The notes below the pieces were generated by a model. It was not told the origin of the DNA and did no database searches. It saw nothing but the letters and a program-made list of their open reading frames with translations. Shown one piece after another: positions 11,546 to 24,675 of a DNA stretch of 64,000 nt. Source of the stretch: Meandrina meandrites. Lineage: Eukaryota > Cnidaria > Anthozoa > Scleractinia > Meandrinidae. Both the position numbers and the translations under genes were made by a program. Position 1 is the stretch's first letter; every line of letters begins with the position of its first letter. The stretch lies in assembly GCA_963693305.1 (NCBI GenBank), contig OY855906.1, positions 2,162,501-2,226,500 of the forward strand, written 5' to 3'.

Positions 11546-14110
11546 TTTTCCACAACACGAACAGTGGTATGTCCAAAGGAATTCAGTGCAGCCATTTTGG
11601 AGCGGTCATGTTCAGCTTTGGTGTTGGGTTATCACCAATTCAAAGCTCTCATCATGCTGGAAACATCTCCAATTACAGATAAGTCAAACAAACTTGCCCC
11701 AAAATTATTTTGCTTACTTTTAGACACTATCTTTTTCATTATTTTTTTATTGTTTGTAAATTTCTTGCACAACATCTGGTTTGATTCAAAGTGTACGATT
11801 TTCACTTTTTGCCCCATAGACTTTGACAAATGTCAAACGCCACAAAACAATATTAGCAACGGAAGAAAACTTTAATACACAAAAAAATAACTTAATTAAC
11901 CTTTTAATCTTTGATTTTAGCATTTGCTCGAGAGCAGTCTTAAGTTATTTGAAATTTTATCATGTCTTTATTCCTCCCACTGGACAAAGCTCTATTTTTA
12001 TGACTACTAAAAGTGAACTTTATTTCATTTTGTTATCTTGCCTGAAAAAGAAGTATAACATGACGCAGTATTCTCATTGCATGGCGTACTTTTTCAATGT
12101 TCTAGGTATGCCTTCTGGTCAGAGCAACTGTACGATACCGCACAGCAATTGTGGCAGTCGGTCTGATCTGATACTAAGATGCCTTGTCTAAAAGAGGGGT
12201 AAGATTTTTGGGTTTTAGCATTTCCTTATGTATTTACATTGGCAAGTTCGTGAGCTTCTAAGTAATTTAGGTTTTAATGATAATGCGTAAAGTTTTGATA
12301 GTTTTAGTGTGAAATGGACGAATTTGAGTGAGCTTTGGCAAACTAACAGAGCGTATTTTCCAGTGTTCACTAAAACTTATTTTCGAGGCCAAAACATGCT
12401 TCACTGACAATGGTAGACACTTAAAGTCCCGTAATCTCACTCGTTCTTTTTTATATGACGTAGAGATCAGTAAACAAGAAATGGCTTAATCAACTGATGT
12501 TTCCGCTTTCTTTCTAGGTTGAAAGCAAAAGCAAGCAGCCATTTTGGAGTCACAGCATGTAACTCTCTCTCGGAGTCTGGTGCAAGTTAACCACTGGAAA
12601 CGTCTCTTTTCAGGTAATTTTCTTTTTTTTGTCATACACTATTTATTGGTTTCAGTCCAAGAGTGATCAAAATCTTATGTCTATCTCATTAAAAGTAAAA
12701 TATCGATACGTTGTCAAGTGTATCGTAATGAAAATCGCCGTCCTATCTGCAAAGGGCATTATCCTGATGTAGTACCAATTTATCACAACTTAAGTCTAGA
12801 AATAACTTAGGCATTCAGTTGGGAGAATTTTTATTCCGAGCCCGGGACTGGAACGGTTTGCATCCAGTGCATTATTTTCCGTGCGATCAACCTGAAACTA
12901 TCAAATAAAATATTGTTTTTGTGTCCAGTACACAGCAAAACCAAACTTTTTCATAGACGACATTAAAGTTTGACTAATAAATTAAGAAAACTAACTAAAT
13001 TTAATTGTCTTCTCTTTTTTCTCGAGGATTGACACAGATGTGTTGAATGAAAGTGCAGCCATTTGGTTGGATTGCAGTGCGTAGCTCTTGACTAGACTGT
13101 AACCTCGAAGCTGTGTCCGAAATTGTCTATTGGAAACAACTCAAGTTTTCTCAGATAAGTTCATCATTAGTTTTCGTATCAATCTTCTGTTGCTTATCCC
13201 AGTGATAAACCGGTTTCACCCAAAAGTGATCTTTTCTATACGTTTCCGAAATTTTCATAACTGGCATAAAAGAACTGTAGGATAATCAATAAGGATGGTC
13301 ATTTGGGGTATACTGATACCTTCATTGGACTCGGGAACTAAAATTATAGGATTAAGGTTGCTCCATACCTTCGTAGGGATACATCTGTAAAAACATATTT
13401 TCAATAAATTTAAACCTCAATATTTGATCGAAAATTTTCAAAACTGAAAATCCTGGAACGTGCGCGAGTTATTAAAAGCGATATAGATCATAGTTGAATT
13501 TAATCAACCTAAGAGATCTTGTTTCGGCCACGAGAGAGTGACATTTTAAAACAACCCTTTTTAGGCTCGTTTTTAGGCATCATGTTTTATTCCTAGCTTT
13601 TACTTGTACGAATTTTTGTATTACTTTATACTCAGTTTTAGAAAAACACGCGCATGCAACACCTAAATAGAATCGGTTCCCGCCGCCCGCTCCCAAGCCC
13701 GCTTCCACTGTTTCAGAACACACCCACGAGACCGGCAACCGTTTGCTTTTGGAACTAGGAGAAGTTCATTGATCTTGACTCGCACTGGTAAACTGGGAGG
13801 GACAAAAAAGCTGTTCACGGTAAACTTCACCCCAACAACATCAACAGTAACAGCGTAACTGACATTCTGAAAGGAGGTGGTCATTGGCAGGAAACCCAAC
13901 AACAGGAGACCGACACGGTAACGGACGTCTGAGGACACCCGACGAAACAGCAAGGCCCTTCGCGGATTTCTCAGTGGACATCGGAGACAAATTGCCTGAA
14001 TTACTGGTTACCAAGGACACTGTGCCATTCGCTCTGTGAATTAATTATCCACCAATCACAGCCGAGCATGGTGCTACATATGGTGACGTATGGTGACGTA
14101 CAGTCAGTCT

Positions 14111-14160
14111 ACCTCCTCGACTGATGAAGACGAGCAAAACCAGTCGATTACGTTGGGATT
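14111..14160 (+). other. Possible degenerate hammerhead-like motif (Penelope-type element remnant)
   Basis: CTGATGAAGAC at 14121-14131 followed by CAGTCGATTAC recalls the CUGAUGA...GAAAC core of hammerhead ribozymes carried by Penelope-like retroelements. Here the expected GAAAC is GATTAC, so the core looks inactive. Flanking sequence from about 13660 may belong to the same remnant. Weak call. Confidence 0.3.
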
Positions 14161-14399
14161 TACATCCAAAGTAACTACATCAAGAGACAATCAATAACAC
14201 CTTATCGTTATTGTACCTTAACAGCAATATAAACAAAATAAACTTTTTTCAAGAAACTCCCACTTGTTTCTAGAGCGAATGCCTCCTTCTTATGTAGCTT
14301 AAATACCTTTAATTTACCTCGATCGAGTTCGGCATTCTATGGCTAGCCTGATGATGCGGCTGAAAATCGTTTACTTTAAACCAGTAAACCATTTATCAG

Positions 14400-14545
14400 T
14401 GAACGCAGTCAAATTAAAATGACGTCAACTTATTTGTTGTCATGGCAATGTCAAAAGGCCAAAGATACTCTCTTTAGGCCTTTTGACGTTAATAACCTGT
14501 ACAAACTACTCTGTGACAGGTTTCGTTTTTCATGCCTCTTTTTAC
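14400..14545. repeat. Second copy of the ATM-intron fold-back family
   Basis: This matches an arm of the element at 1311-1793: ATGACGTCAACTTATTTGTT, then GTCATGGCAATGTCAAAAG, then CCAAAGATAC, with GGCCTTTTGACGTTAATAAC as the facing arm. It lies between modules of the exon-like array. Confidence 0.5.
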
Positions 14546-16694
14546 AATCGCCTAAAACAAACATTCCTACAAACATTACAAAAAATATCAAAGTGAAAAA
14601 GTTCATGAAACAAAGAAAAAAATGAAAAAATGTTCACGTTCGATAAATCAGAATTCAAGCATGGAACCGAGGCTTACTGCTCAACTTTAATATTTGGTTT
14701 TGTTTTCTTGTGGGAATTATCAGACAAAGGAATATTCGAAAATTTGCATTTTCAATCGGAAAGCCTCGGAGTCAAGATAGGATTTTGATTGATCGAACAT
14801 GGGTTATTCTGAAAACATAACGTAGCTCTGAACCATACATACAGATTTCGTTTTTTTTTTTTCATTTGTTAACAATTTTCCTTTGCCGATGAGAGAAAAA
14901 TATAAAATAGGCCGTTTCGTAGTTCTTGTTATTGGAATAAAATAACTGGAATTTTAAGGTATGTAAAATTGGACAGATTTCTGTGAAATTTTCCCTATAA
15001 CATTCATTTGGCAATTCGGAGCAAAATTGTGTCGGCAATTTGCTTTATTTAAAATTTTTCCCTCATTTAACACATTTCGCGAGATAATTGATTCTAGAAA
15101 TTAGGAGAGTTGATAAAAATCATAACTTTTTAGGACAAGGAGAAATGATGCTTTGTACGTGTATGATTAACGGCTGTCCAGTTATGTTAGTGGAGTTTAA
15201 TAATGTTATATTTTTCTCAAACGCTTTCTATTGATATTTTAATTTGTTTGTGGAGTTTTTCTTTAAAAAAAATACGAGAGTACAATTACGATTTTTTTCT
15301 GAAACGCGATGGTATGGAGTAGCCTCAAAATAGAATTCTTTATTTTCGGGAGTCAAAGCAAAATTGACAAATATTGTTTGCATAATCACTAAAATATAAG
15401 TGCTATTTGTGTGTTGTATTGATCAGTAAACGAGAACTCAAACGTTTGGCTAAACAAAGCAAGATGACTTAATTAAGTTAATGTTTCCTTTCTTCTTCAG
15501 CTTAAAGGCAGATGTATTAAAAGAAAGTACAGCCATTCTGGATTGCAGTGATTAGCTCTTGGACTCTGGCACAAGTTGACATTTGAAACATCGTACTGAC
15601 TTAGTAAGTTCATCATAGTTGTCTTTGTCGTTTATTCTATAAAGTTTCAGTCCAAAAATGACCAAAATCTAAAATGTCCTTACCATGTCGATACATTGTC
15701 AAATATGTTGTGAAGAAAATCGTCGGCTAGGAAATAGAATTGTCTCTGCTAATGGAATTTGGGGACAGACAGAATTGATATTTCGCGTTAATTAAATATC
15801 ATCAGTAAAATATTAGGGTCAGGCCATTTGCATGTAGTATTGATCAGTATAATCAAGAACTAGAATCGATCGATATCGTTCCTGAACGTTTAACTTAAGG
15901 AAGAAATAACCTAAGTTAATAATGTGTTTTCTTTTATCTTCAGGTTGAACGCAGATATTTGAAAGAAAGTGCAGCCATTTTGGAATGCAGTGATTAGCTG
16001 TTAGCCTCTGGCGCAAGTTGCCATGGAAACATCTTTCTTAAAGTAAGCTCGTCAAAGTTATAATTTGTTGTTCGTTCGTTTGCCATAAAAATGTTCAGTC
16101 CAAAAGTGACCAAACTCTTATCTCCTAACCATGTCGATGCATTGTCAAGTATCGTATAAAGAAATCGTTATCTAAGAAATACTGTCTTCATATGCCAGCT
16201 AGCAACAAGAGAATTATAACGTACGTAACCAGTAAGGATCGTCAAATGTATGAAATGATCCTCTTGAGGTAAAAGCAATTTAAACAGTTGCTTTTGTAGC
16301 CTGAAAACAAAATTCAAGGCTACAACAGGACTCGAATGCACGACCTTCGGAATAATGGTACGTTGCTCCAACAAATGAGCTGATACTTTGGGAGCAGGTC
16401 AATTATAGTTTCTTGATCGATATTTTGAGCTGGTTAATTTAAAACTGTCAATTTTTGTTCGCACGATTAGTACTAAATATATTGGAGTGTTATTCGTATG
16501 TCGTGGTGGTCAGTAAACGAGAACGAAAATTGTTCCTAAACGTTCGACTAATCAAAGAAAAATAGTCCAAGTTAACATTCCCTTTTTCTCCAGGTTGAAC
16601 GCAGATATTTCGAACGAAAGTGCAGCCATTTTGGATTGCAGTGATTAGCTCTTGGACTCTGGTGCAAGTTGACATTGGAAACATCTAATTTAAG

Positions 16695-19600
16695 ATAAGT
16701 TCACAGTGGTAGTTGAAAAACTGTCAGTCCAAGAGTGATCAAATTCGAGTATCTTATCATATATTGCCAATTATCTTAACAAAATCATTGATTAGGAAAT
16801 ATTGTCTCGATATACTAGCAAAAAAGAGCTAAGAACTTATCAGGAAGGATCAAGATTTTTGGAATTGTTTAATTTGGATCTATAGTTTATTCTAAATATC
16901 TGGGCAAAATGGGAAGTCTGTTCGTATAACATGTTAGTATAAGAAAGTCGTAAGAAATTCTAGAAAACGAATTGTCGCTCATTAAAGTATTGTCAAATCG
17001 TATAGATCGCCATAAAACGTGCTATAACGATTCATTTGTGGAAGAAACGCGCGATTGCTTGCATCGAGGCGAAAAAGAAGTTAGCAAATAAGAATACAGT
17101 GGTGTTACCATGGAAACGATTTGTGTGAAACTATTGTGAAAATTACGTTTTATATGTAATACAAAGATAATTACAATCCTTTTTGAGGCAAACTCTATTT
17201 TCTCCTTGCAGTATCTCTAAATTATCCAAAAACAAGAATAAAGTAAATGTTCAACTAGGAAATTAAGTCTTGATGTAGCGTTAAATTCCCAGATTTTATA
17301 ACATGAAGAAGAATTGATATTCAAGTCAAAATAGTTCTGAAGGAAGCCAATAGTGTTAGTTGCCATTTGTCACGTGACGAGATGTTATTTGTTTGATTGC
17401 ATGCACAGAGGTCGGCTGAGAACACAATTTGATCAAATTCAGTTTATTTGAAGAAAACGTCATTTAGAAAACTTGCGTCTTTCAGTTTCAGTTCACATGG
17501 AGCAAGCAGTTCACAAGAAATAAAATAAACATTTCCATTAAAAACAAGATCCAAGATTGCTCAATATGATAACTCTATACATATCGGGCGCAATCACGTT
17601 GCCAAAATTAATATCTTCTGAAGAAGATCATCAACTAGGAAATATTGTCTTTATGTCCATGCAACATTTTAAAAAAAGAAATAAGTAATAAATCATTAAT
17701 ATTTTGAGCGGTCAACATGCAGATCGTTACTGGTTAATTTTAGAATCAACGTGAAACTGTCCGATATAGTTGTTTCTTTTTAGTGCAAATTTAGAGTACA
17801 ATTCGTATGATGTATTAGATCAATAACCCGGAACCAAACTTGTTCGTAAAAATTCGACTTGGGAAAGTTCATTTAATATGAAAGGGGGATGAGGGAGGGG
17901 GAGTGGGAGGGACGGGGAGTGGTTGGGGAGGGCTGAGGATGCAGCATCAGGACCCCCCCCCCCCCCTCCCTTTACGTTGCCTCTATATCTTTAAGCCCTC
18001 CCGCAAACAGCATTAGTGACATTTCACAGCTCCGCTTCCCCACAGCACACACAATCACAATATCTCCACAAGCATAAACATGATATATATAAATAACCCA
18101 TATACCAAGACACTGCGCAAGCAATATGTGCCTTTATAACAAAGCATTTAGCAACACTTGAAATACTGATCAAAACGCTTGTTAGAATAATCCTTTACAC
18201 TGCTGCAGCAGTAATAGATACTATAACGCTACTATAACACTTTTAGTCGGGATACAGTTGATGCTAAAAAGGTAAAGAATGAAGAGAAGAAAGAAAGATC
18301 AAAGAAAAAGGAAACGAAAGAAAGATACGGCAAGAAAGCAAGTTTAACCCTCCAGGAAAGCTGGGACGTATCAAGCTCCTCCCGAGTTTTATATTACATC
18401 AAGGTCCAAGAATTTCTCATCCAAGTAGATGTGATTGATGACGTGGAGCAAACCACAGTATGGATACTGGTAATGGGCAAAAAGACAAATCAGACGATGT
18501 CACTGGTCAAGAGTCGAACTTACTCAGAATCCTCTTAAGTCTTAAAATGCCAGTGGTGATGTCAGTGCTCCGTGTGACCAGGATGACGAGGATGACACAG
18601 AAGTGTCAGAAATTATTTAATAATATGTCAAAAGTTGATTTTTAAAGAGTTTTTCTGCTAAGGCTTAGACTGGAATTTGTTAATTGTTATTAATAAAAAC
18701 CGAAACATTGAAAAGATACCCCGCCCACCCCTGCCCCTCCCCCCCCCCCCCCCTTGTAGCCCCACATTTTTTTTCCACAGCTCCCCCCTCCCCACCCCAA
18801 CATCTTGACATCTCCCCACCTACCCCCTCTCTTCACGTTTCATATTACATGAACTTTTCCTGAACAAAAAGTTTACAAAATACTAGTCGTTCATTTTTGA
18901 GAAGTATAAATATCGTGGTCTACAGAAACGTAAGCTGACCCGTCAGTTGTGCATGCACTAAAACAAATTGTTTTCATTGAAGAGAAGTCGAAAGTATCTT
19001 TTAAAGTTTTCGCCATACAATGTGAAAGTCAAGAAATATATCAACTAGAGGATATTGTCTGGACGTAGCATGAAATTCCTTCATCTAACATTTAGTAACA
19101 TTTCGGGAAATAGTAGGAGAAGTGATTTAAAATTTATTTGCTTGAGCTGCAAGGCACTGAGTTCCGCAAACCAAAGTATTAACCGACACAAAAAAATGCA
19201 GATTTATGGAAAAGATGTTCCGATTGGTACCTATAAGAAGCAGGTTCATCTTTTAACTGGTAGCTTTGTAAATGAACTTTTAGACGTTAGGTGACGTTAG
19301 ATGTAATTTAAGGACCAGGAATTCTTCCCTAAATTTTCCAAAAGTGGTATGATGGCCTGTTTTGTACCTACCGTTTTCTCTTTATTAGGATATCTGAAGC
19401 TCTACCAACTTGAAATCCGATTATCTTGCATAGATCATTTACGTCATTTGCAGCTTTGTAATAAAGCAGTGACTGCAATTGTAACTGGCACCACTGAGAC
19501 AACACTATATTCCAGTATCAATTGTTACTCAAAATAGTTTGGTATAAGCATAGTGATCGTTAGCAAGCAAAATACGCAAGTTGAAATCAGTTAATTTCTT

Positions 19601-21270
19601 TTAATATATCGTCTGATTTTTATTTGAATTTGTTTCTTGCAAATGCCTCTTAAAAATGTCATTACTAGAGAATAAAATATGTTTTGATTTCTCTAACTTC
19701 TTCAAAAATGGGTTAAATGGTTATTATTCTCTTTCACAACAATAAAACTATTTGTCTGTTCACTAAGATTTCCTTCGTTAAGCCCAAAACAACAAAACAA
19801 GACTATAGGACGCTCACTCGATTAGTTGGCTGTTTTAGATTAATCCTTACCTCGTCAATAACGTTTATTCCAATATTGTGTTCTAATATATCGTCAATGT
19901 TTCACCTTCTCAGCAGGCACTTAGACATTGCGTAGCCACACGAGCAGCAAGGACAGTGAACAACACATCGCCTGAGTGTATTGAAGACACTGAGTGCAAG
20001 AACATTTGAAGACGTTTTTCATCCATATGGAGGCCGTTTACAACATTTTGTAATTACAACATAATGCAAATACTGATTGTAAATAAAGGGGCATTACATA
20101 TCTATAGTATATAGTTGTGTTAAACACGTGGATAACTCTCGGTATTAGACTAGCATTTACATTGTAAAGTGATCGAGAAAAATGATTCTAATCAACACAA
20201 AAAAAAACATTCCGAAGAAGCAGGAAAAAATATAGAGAAAAATGATCCAGTAGAAGCTTGCTGACTAGTATAAGGAAACTGATTAACACTTAGACACTAA
20301 TTCCACTGTTTTCGTTTGTTTATTTTAAACTATTGCGCACCAACTGTAAAATTTGTTTAACGGGGTAAATAAAATCACTCTATCGTGTAGGCAACTGATG
20401 CATATGGCTTCATCAAATTAAAGAGGAAAAACGTTTAAAGGTACAAAAAGGTTTTCCCTCGACCTTGCATTATCAGTACTCGACAGTACAAACAATAAGA
20501 TTTTATAAAAATTTAGTTTACTTATGTAAGATGCCATGAGCAGATTAAAGGCTGGACCCAAATGCGCTCTTAAAACCTCTCTGTAATCTATTATATTGTG
20601 ACAGACGAAAAGCTAAGGATGTAAAATACGCCGCAATACTTGAAATGTAATCGCGGTGAAAGTTGTGTGGTTGTCCTTTACTTTTTCATTTAAATTTAAA
20701 TCTTTTTCATTTAATTTACTCCCACGAATAATTGCCCTTGCCCAAAGGAGGTGATACTGCCAGGGATATGTACACCCATCGTGAGAGAAGCAAGACTACT
20801 CAAAATTTCTGAGGGGAAGGGTGGGGGACGATTATGGAATTTAACTGTCATCCATAAGCCTCTAAAATCAAACGGGAGAGGATTAAGCGTTACAATGAAC
20901 CTCCATCATCACAGGAATGAGGATTATGGGATTAAAAAAGTTTCAAATAACATCTCTTTCCAGATAATTAATTCATTTTGTAATGTTCTAAAGTTTCAAG
21001 CTGAAAACATCTCCTAAAGAGGTTGAAGCATTATGCATAAAAGATAAATTCCTGCCTGAATCTCACCAATATAAGGAATGTTAAGAATTTTAAATAGAAT
21101 TAAGACTTGCTTAAAGAGTGCCAGTACATGTCTTTGACAAAGTAGTTACCTTTTATGGGGGAACAAATGTATTGGAGAGTAAACCACATAAAAATAAAAT
21201 AACTATGCAAGAACTTCGAGTTTGGTGCCTTTTTTGGCAACAGAATATATGAATAAATTAATTCCTGGAA
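16695..21270. other. Gene-free stretch with decayed tandem-duplicate sequence
   Basis: No recognisable gene. The words CAACTAGGAAATATTGTCT and close variants near 16795, 17255, 17635 and 19045 show that the duplicated segments of the preceding array continue, without the exon-like core. Poly-C and C-rich tracts occur at about 17953-17966 and 18738-18755. A Lys-rich frame without ATG runs from about 18209 to 18541; I do not recognise it. An AATAAA lies near 20080. Confidence 0.45.
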
Positions 21271-24200
21271 GGGGGTTGTGGGAGTCCCTCCCAAACCCCC
21301 TCTCCTTCTCCGGAGTGGAGTGGGAGAAGGGGGTTGTGGGAGTCCCTCCCAAACCCCCTCTCCTTCTCCGGAGTGGAGTGGGAGAAGGGGGTTGTGGGAG
21401 TCCCTCCCAAACCCCCTCTCCTTCTCCGGAGTGGAGTGGGAGAAGGGGGTTGTGGGAGTCCCTCCCAAACCCCCTCTCCTTCTCCGGAGTGGAGTGGGAG
21501 AAGGGGGTTGTGGGAGTCCCTCCCAAACCCCCTCTCCTTCTCCGGAGTGGAGTGGGAGAAGGGGGTTGTGGGAGTCCCTCCCAAACCCCCTCTCCTTCTC
21601 CGGAGTGGAGTGGGAGAAGGGGGTTGTGGGAGTCCCTCCCAAACCCCCTCTCCTTCTCCGGAGTGGAGTGGGAGAAGGGGGTTGTGGGAGTCCCTCCCAA
21701 ACCCCCTCTCCTTCTCCGGAGTGGAGTGGGAGAAGGGGGTTGTGGGAGTCCCTCCCAAACCCCCTCTCCTTCTCCGGAGTGGAGTGGGAGAAGGGGGTTG
21801 TGGGAGTCCCTCCCAAACCCCCTCTCCTTCTCCGGAGTGGAGTGGGAGAAGGGGGTTGTGGGAGTCCCTCCCAAACCCCCTCTCCTTCTCCGGAGTGGAG
21901 TGGGAGAAGGGGGTTGTGGGAGTCCCTCCCAAACCCCCTCTCCTTCTCCGGAGTGGAGTGGGAGAAGGGGGTTGTGGGAGTCCCTCCCAAACCCCCTCTC
22001 CTTCTCCGGAGTGGAGTGGGAGAAGGGGGTTGTGGGAGTCCCTCCCAAACCCCCTCTCCTTCTCCGGAGTGGAGTGGGAGAAGGGGGTTGTGGGAGTCCC
22101 TCCCAAACCCCCTCTCCTTCTCCGGAGTGGAGTGGGAGAAGGGGGTTGTGGGAGTCCCTCCCAAACCCCCTCTCCTTCTCCGGAGTGGAGTGGGAGAAGG
22201 GGGTTGTGGGAGTCCCTCCCAAACCCCCTCTCCTTCTCCGGAGTGGAGTGGGAGAAGGGGGTTGTGGGAGTCCCTCCCAAACCCCCTCTCCTTCTCCGGA
22301 GTGGAGTGGGAGAAGGGGGTTGTGGGAGTCCCTCCCAAACCCCCTCTCCTTCTCCGGAGTGGAGTGGGAGAAGGGGGTTGTGGGAGTCCCTCCCAAACCC
22401 CCTCTCCTTCTCCGGAGTGGAGTGGGAGAAGGGGGTTGTGGGAGTCCCTCCCAAACCCCCTCTCCTTCTCCGGAGTGGAGTGGGAGAAGGGGGTTGTGGG
22501 AGTCCCTCCCAAACCCCCTCTCCTTCTCCGGAGTGGAGTGGGAGAAGGGGGTTGTGGGAGTCCCTCCCAAACCCCCTCTCCTTCTCCGGAGTGGAGTGGG
22601 AGAAGGGGGTTGTGGGAGTCCCTCCCAAACCCCCTCTCCTTCTCCGGAGTGGAGTGGGAGAAGGGGGTTGTGGGAGTCCCTCCCAAACCCCCTCTCCTTC
22701 TCCGGAGTGGAGTGGGAGAAGGGGGTTGTGGGAGTCCCTCCCAAACCCCCTCTCCTTCTCCGGAGTGGAGTGGGAGAAGGGGGTTGTGGGAGTCCCTCCC
22801 AAACCCCCTCTCCTTCTCCGGAGTGGAGTGGGAGAAGGGGGTTGTGGGAGTCCCTCCCAAACCCCCTCTCCTTCTCCGGAGTGGAGTGGGAGAAGGGGGT
22901 TGTGGGAGTCCCTCCCAAACCCCCTCTCCTTCTCCGGAGTGGAGTGGGAGAAGGGGGTTGTGGGAGTCCCTCCCAAACCCCCTCTCCTTCTCCGGAGTGG
23001 AGTGGGAGAAGGGGGTTGTGGGAGTCCCTCCCAAACCCCCTCTCCTTCTCCGGAGTGGAGTGGGAGAAGGGGGTTGTGGGAGTCCCTCCCAAACCCCCTC
23101 TCCTTCTCCGGAGTGGAGTGGGAGAAGGGGGTTGTGGGAGTCCCTCCCAAACCCCCTCTCCTTCTCCGGAGTGGAGTGGGAGAAGGGGGTTGTGGGAGTC
23201 CCTCCCAAACCCCCTCTCCTTCTCCGGAGTGGAGTGGGAGAAGGGGGTTGTGGGAGTCCCTCCCAAACCCCCTCTCCTTCTCCGGAGTGGAGTGGGAGAA
23301 GGGGGTTGTGGGAGTCCCTCCCAAACCCCCTCTCCTTCTCCGGAGTGGAGTGGGAGAAGGGGGTTGTGGGAGTCCCTCCCAAACCCCCTCTCCTTCTCCG
23401 GAGTGGAGTGGGAGAAGGGGGTTGTGGGAGTCCCTCCCAAACCCCCTCTCCTTCTCCGGAGTGGAGTGGGAGAAGGGGGTTGTGGGAGTCCCTCCCAAAC
23501 CCCCTCTCCTTCTCCGGAGTGGAGTGGGAGAAGGGGGTTGTGGGAGTCCCTCCCAAACCCCCTCTCCTTCTCCGGAGTGGAGTGGGAGAAGGGGGTTGTG
23601 GGAGTCCCTCCCAAACCCCCTCTCCTTCTCCGGAGTGGAGTGGGAGAAGGGGGTTGTGGGAGTCCCTCCCAAACCCCCTCTCCTTCTCCGGAGTGGAGTG
23701 GGAGAAGGGGGTTGTGGGAGTCCCTCCCAAACCCCCTCTCCTTCTCCGGAGTGGAGTGGGAGAAGGGGGTTGTGGGAGTCCCTCCCAAACCCCCTCTCCT
23801 TCTCCGGAGTGGAGTGGGAGAAGGGGGTTGTGGGAGTCCCTCCCAAACCCCCTCTCCTTCTCCGGAGTGGAGTGGGAGAAGGGGGTTGTGGGAGTCCCTC
23901 CCAAACCCCCTCTCCTTCTCCGGAGTGGAGTGGGAGAAGGGGGTTGTGGGAGTCCCTCCCAAACCCCCTCTCCTTCTCCGGAGTGGAGTGGGAGAAGGGG
24001 GTTGTGGGAGTCCCTCCCAAACCCCCTCTCCTTCTCCGGAGTGGAGTGGGAGAAGGGGGTTGTGGGAGTCCCTCCCAAACCCCCTCTCCTTCTCCGGAGT
24101 GGAGTGGGAGAAGGGGGTTGTGGGAGTCCCTCCCAAACCCCCTCTCCTTCTCCGGAGTGGAGTGGGAGAAGGGGGTTGTGGGAGTCCCTCCCAAACCCCC

Positions 24201-24675
24201 TCTCCTTCTCCGGAGTGGAGTGGGAGAAGGGGGTTGTGGGAGTCCCTCCCAAACCCCCTCTCCTTCTCCGGAGTGGAGTGGGAGAAGGGGGTTGTGGGAG
24301 TCCCTCCCAAACCCCCTCTCCTTCTCCGGAGTGGAGTGGGAGAAGGGGGTTGTGGGAGTCCCTCCCAAACCCCCTCTCCTTCTCCGGAGTGGAGTGGGAG
24401 AAGGGGGTTGTGGGAGTCCCTCCCAAACCCCCTCTCCTTCTCCGGAGTGGAGTGGGAGAAGGGGGTTGTGGGAGTCCCTCCCAAACCCCCTCTCCTTCTC
24501 CGGAGTGGAGTGGGAGAAGGGGGTTGTGGGAGTCCCTCCCAAACCCCCTCTCCTTCTCCGGAGTGGAGTGGGAGAAGGGGGTTGTGGGAGTCCCTCCCAA
24601 ACCCCCTCTCCTTCTCCGGAGTGGAGTGGGAGAAGGGGGTTGTGGGAGTCCCTCCCAAACCCCCTCTCCTTCTCC
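21271..24675. repeat. Perfect 58-bp satellite, 58.7 units
   Basis: A 58-bp unit starting GGGGGTTGTGGGAGTCCCTC repeats from 21271 to 24675 in strict register. The unit beginning at 24635 falls exactly 58 x 58 bp after the first, and I see no substitution or indel on reading through. GC is about 64 percent, against AT-rich flanks. Unit positions 1-30 form a near-perfect hairpin (GGGGGTT...AACCCCC), and CTTCTCC...GGGAGAAG forms a second. No stop codon occurs in any of six frames. Because 58 is not divisible by 3, all three frames of a strand read the same 58-residue cycle. The long frames are therefore a property of the repeat, not evidence of genes. Confidence 0.97.

Larger units (their letters stand above)
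11546..16694 (+). repeat. Array of six exon-like modules, plus strand
   Basis: Six related modules lie at 11546-11678, 12518-12613, 13027-13154, 15501-15603, 15944-16042 and 16594-16694. Each has a pyrimidine tract and AG on its left, a core with CAGCCATT, and an end like GGAAACATCT followed by a GTAAGT- or ATAAGT-type donor. Upstream (GATCAGTAAACGAGAAC-like) and downstream (TTCAGTCCAAAAGTGA-like) sequence is also shared, so whole segments were duplicated. In one frame most read VQPFWIAVISS or VQPFW, but stops interrupt nearly all. Either a decayed coding exon was multiplied, or these are exons of a noncoding transcript. Related modules lie on the minus strand at 30.5-33.1 kb. Confidence 0.65.

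Noticed and set aside
13663..13953. 96-codon minus-strand frame in the array region
   Set aside because: No homology that I can recognise; it lies in a likely retroelement remnant.
18209..18541. Lys-rich frame of about 110 codons without ATG
   Set aside because: It has no start and no acceptor that I trust. Could be a decayed exon, but this is not supportable.
21271..24675. CRISPR-like regular repeats
   Set aside because: Units are directly adjacent and identical, with no unique spacers, in a eukaryotic setting.
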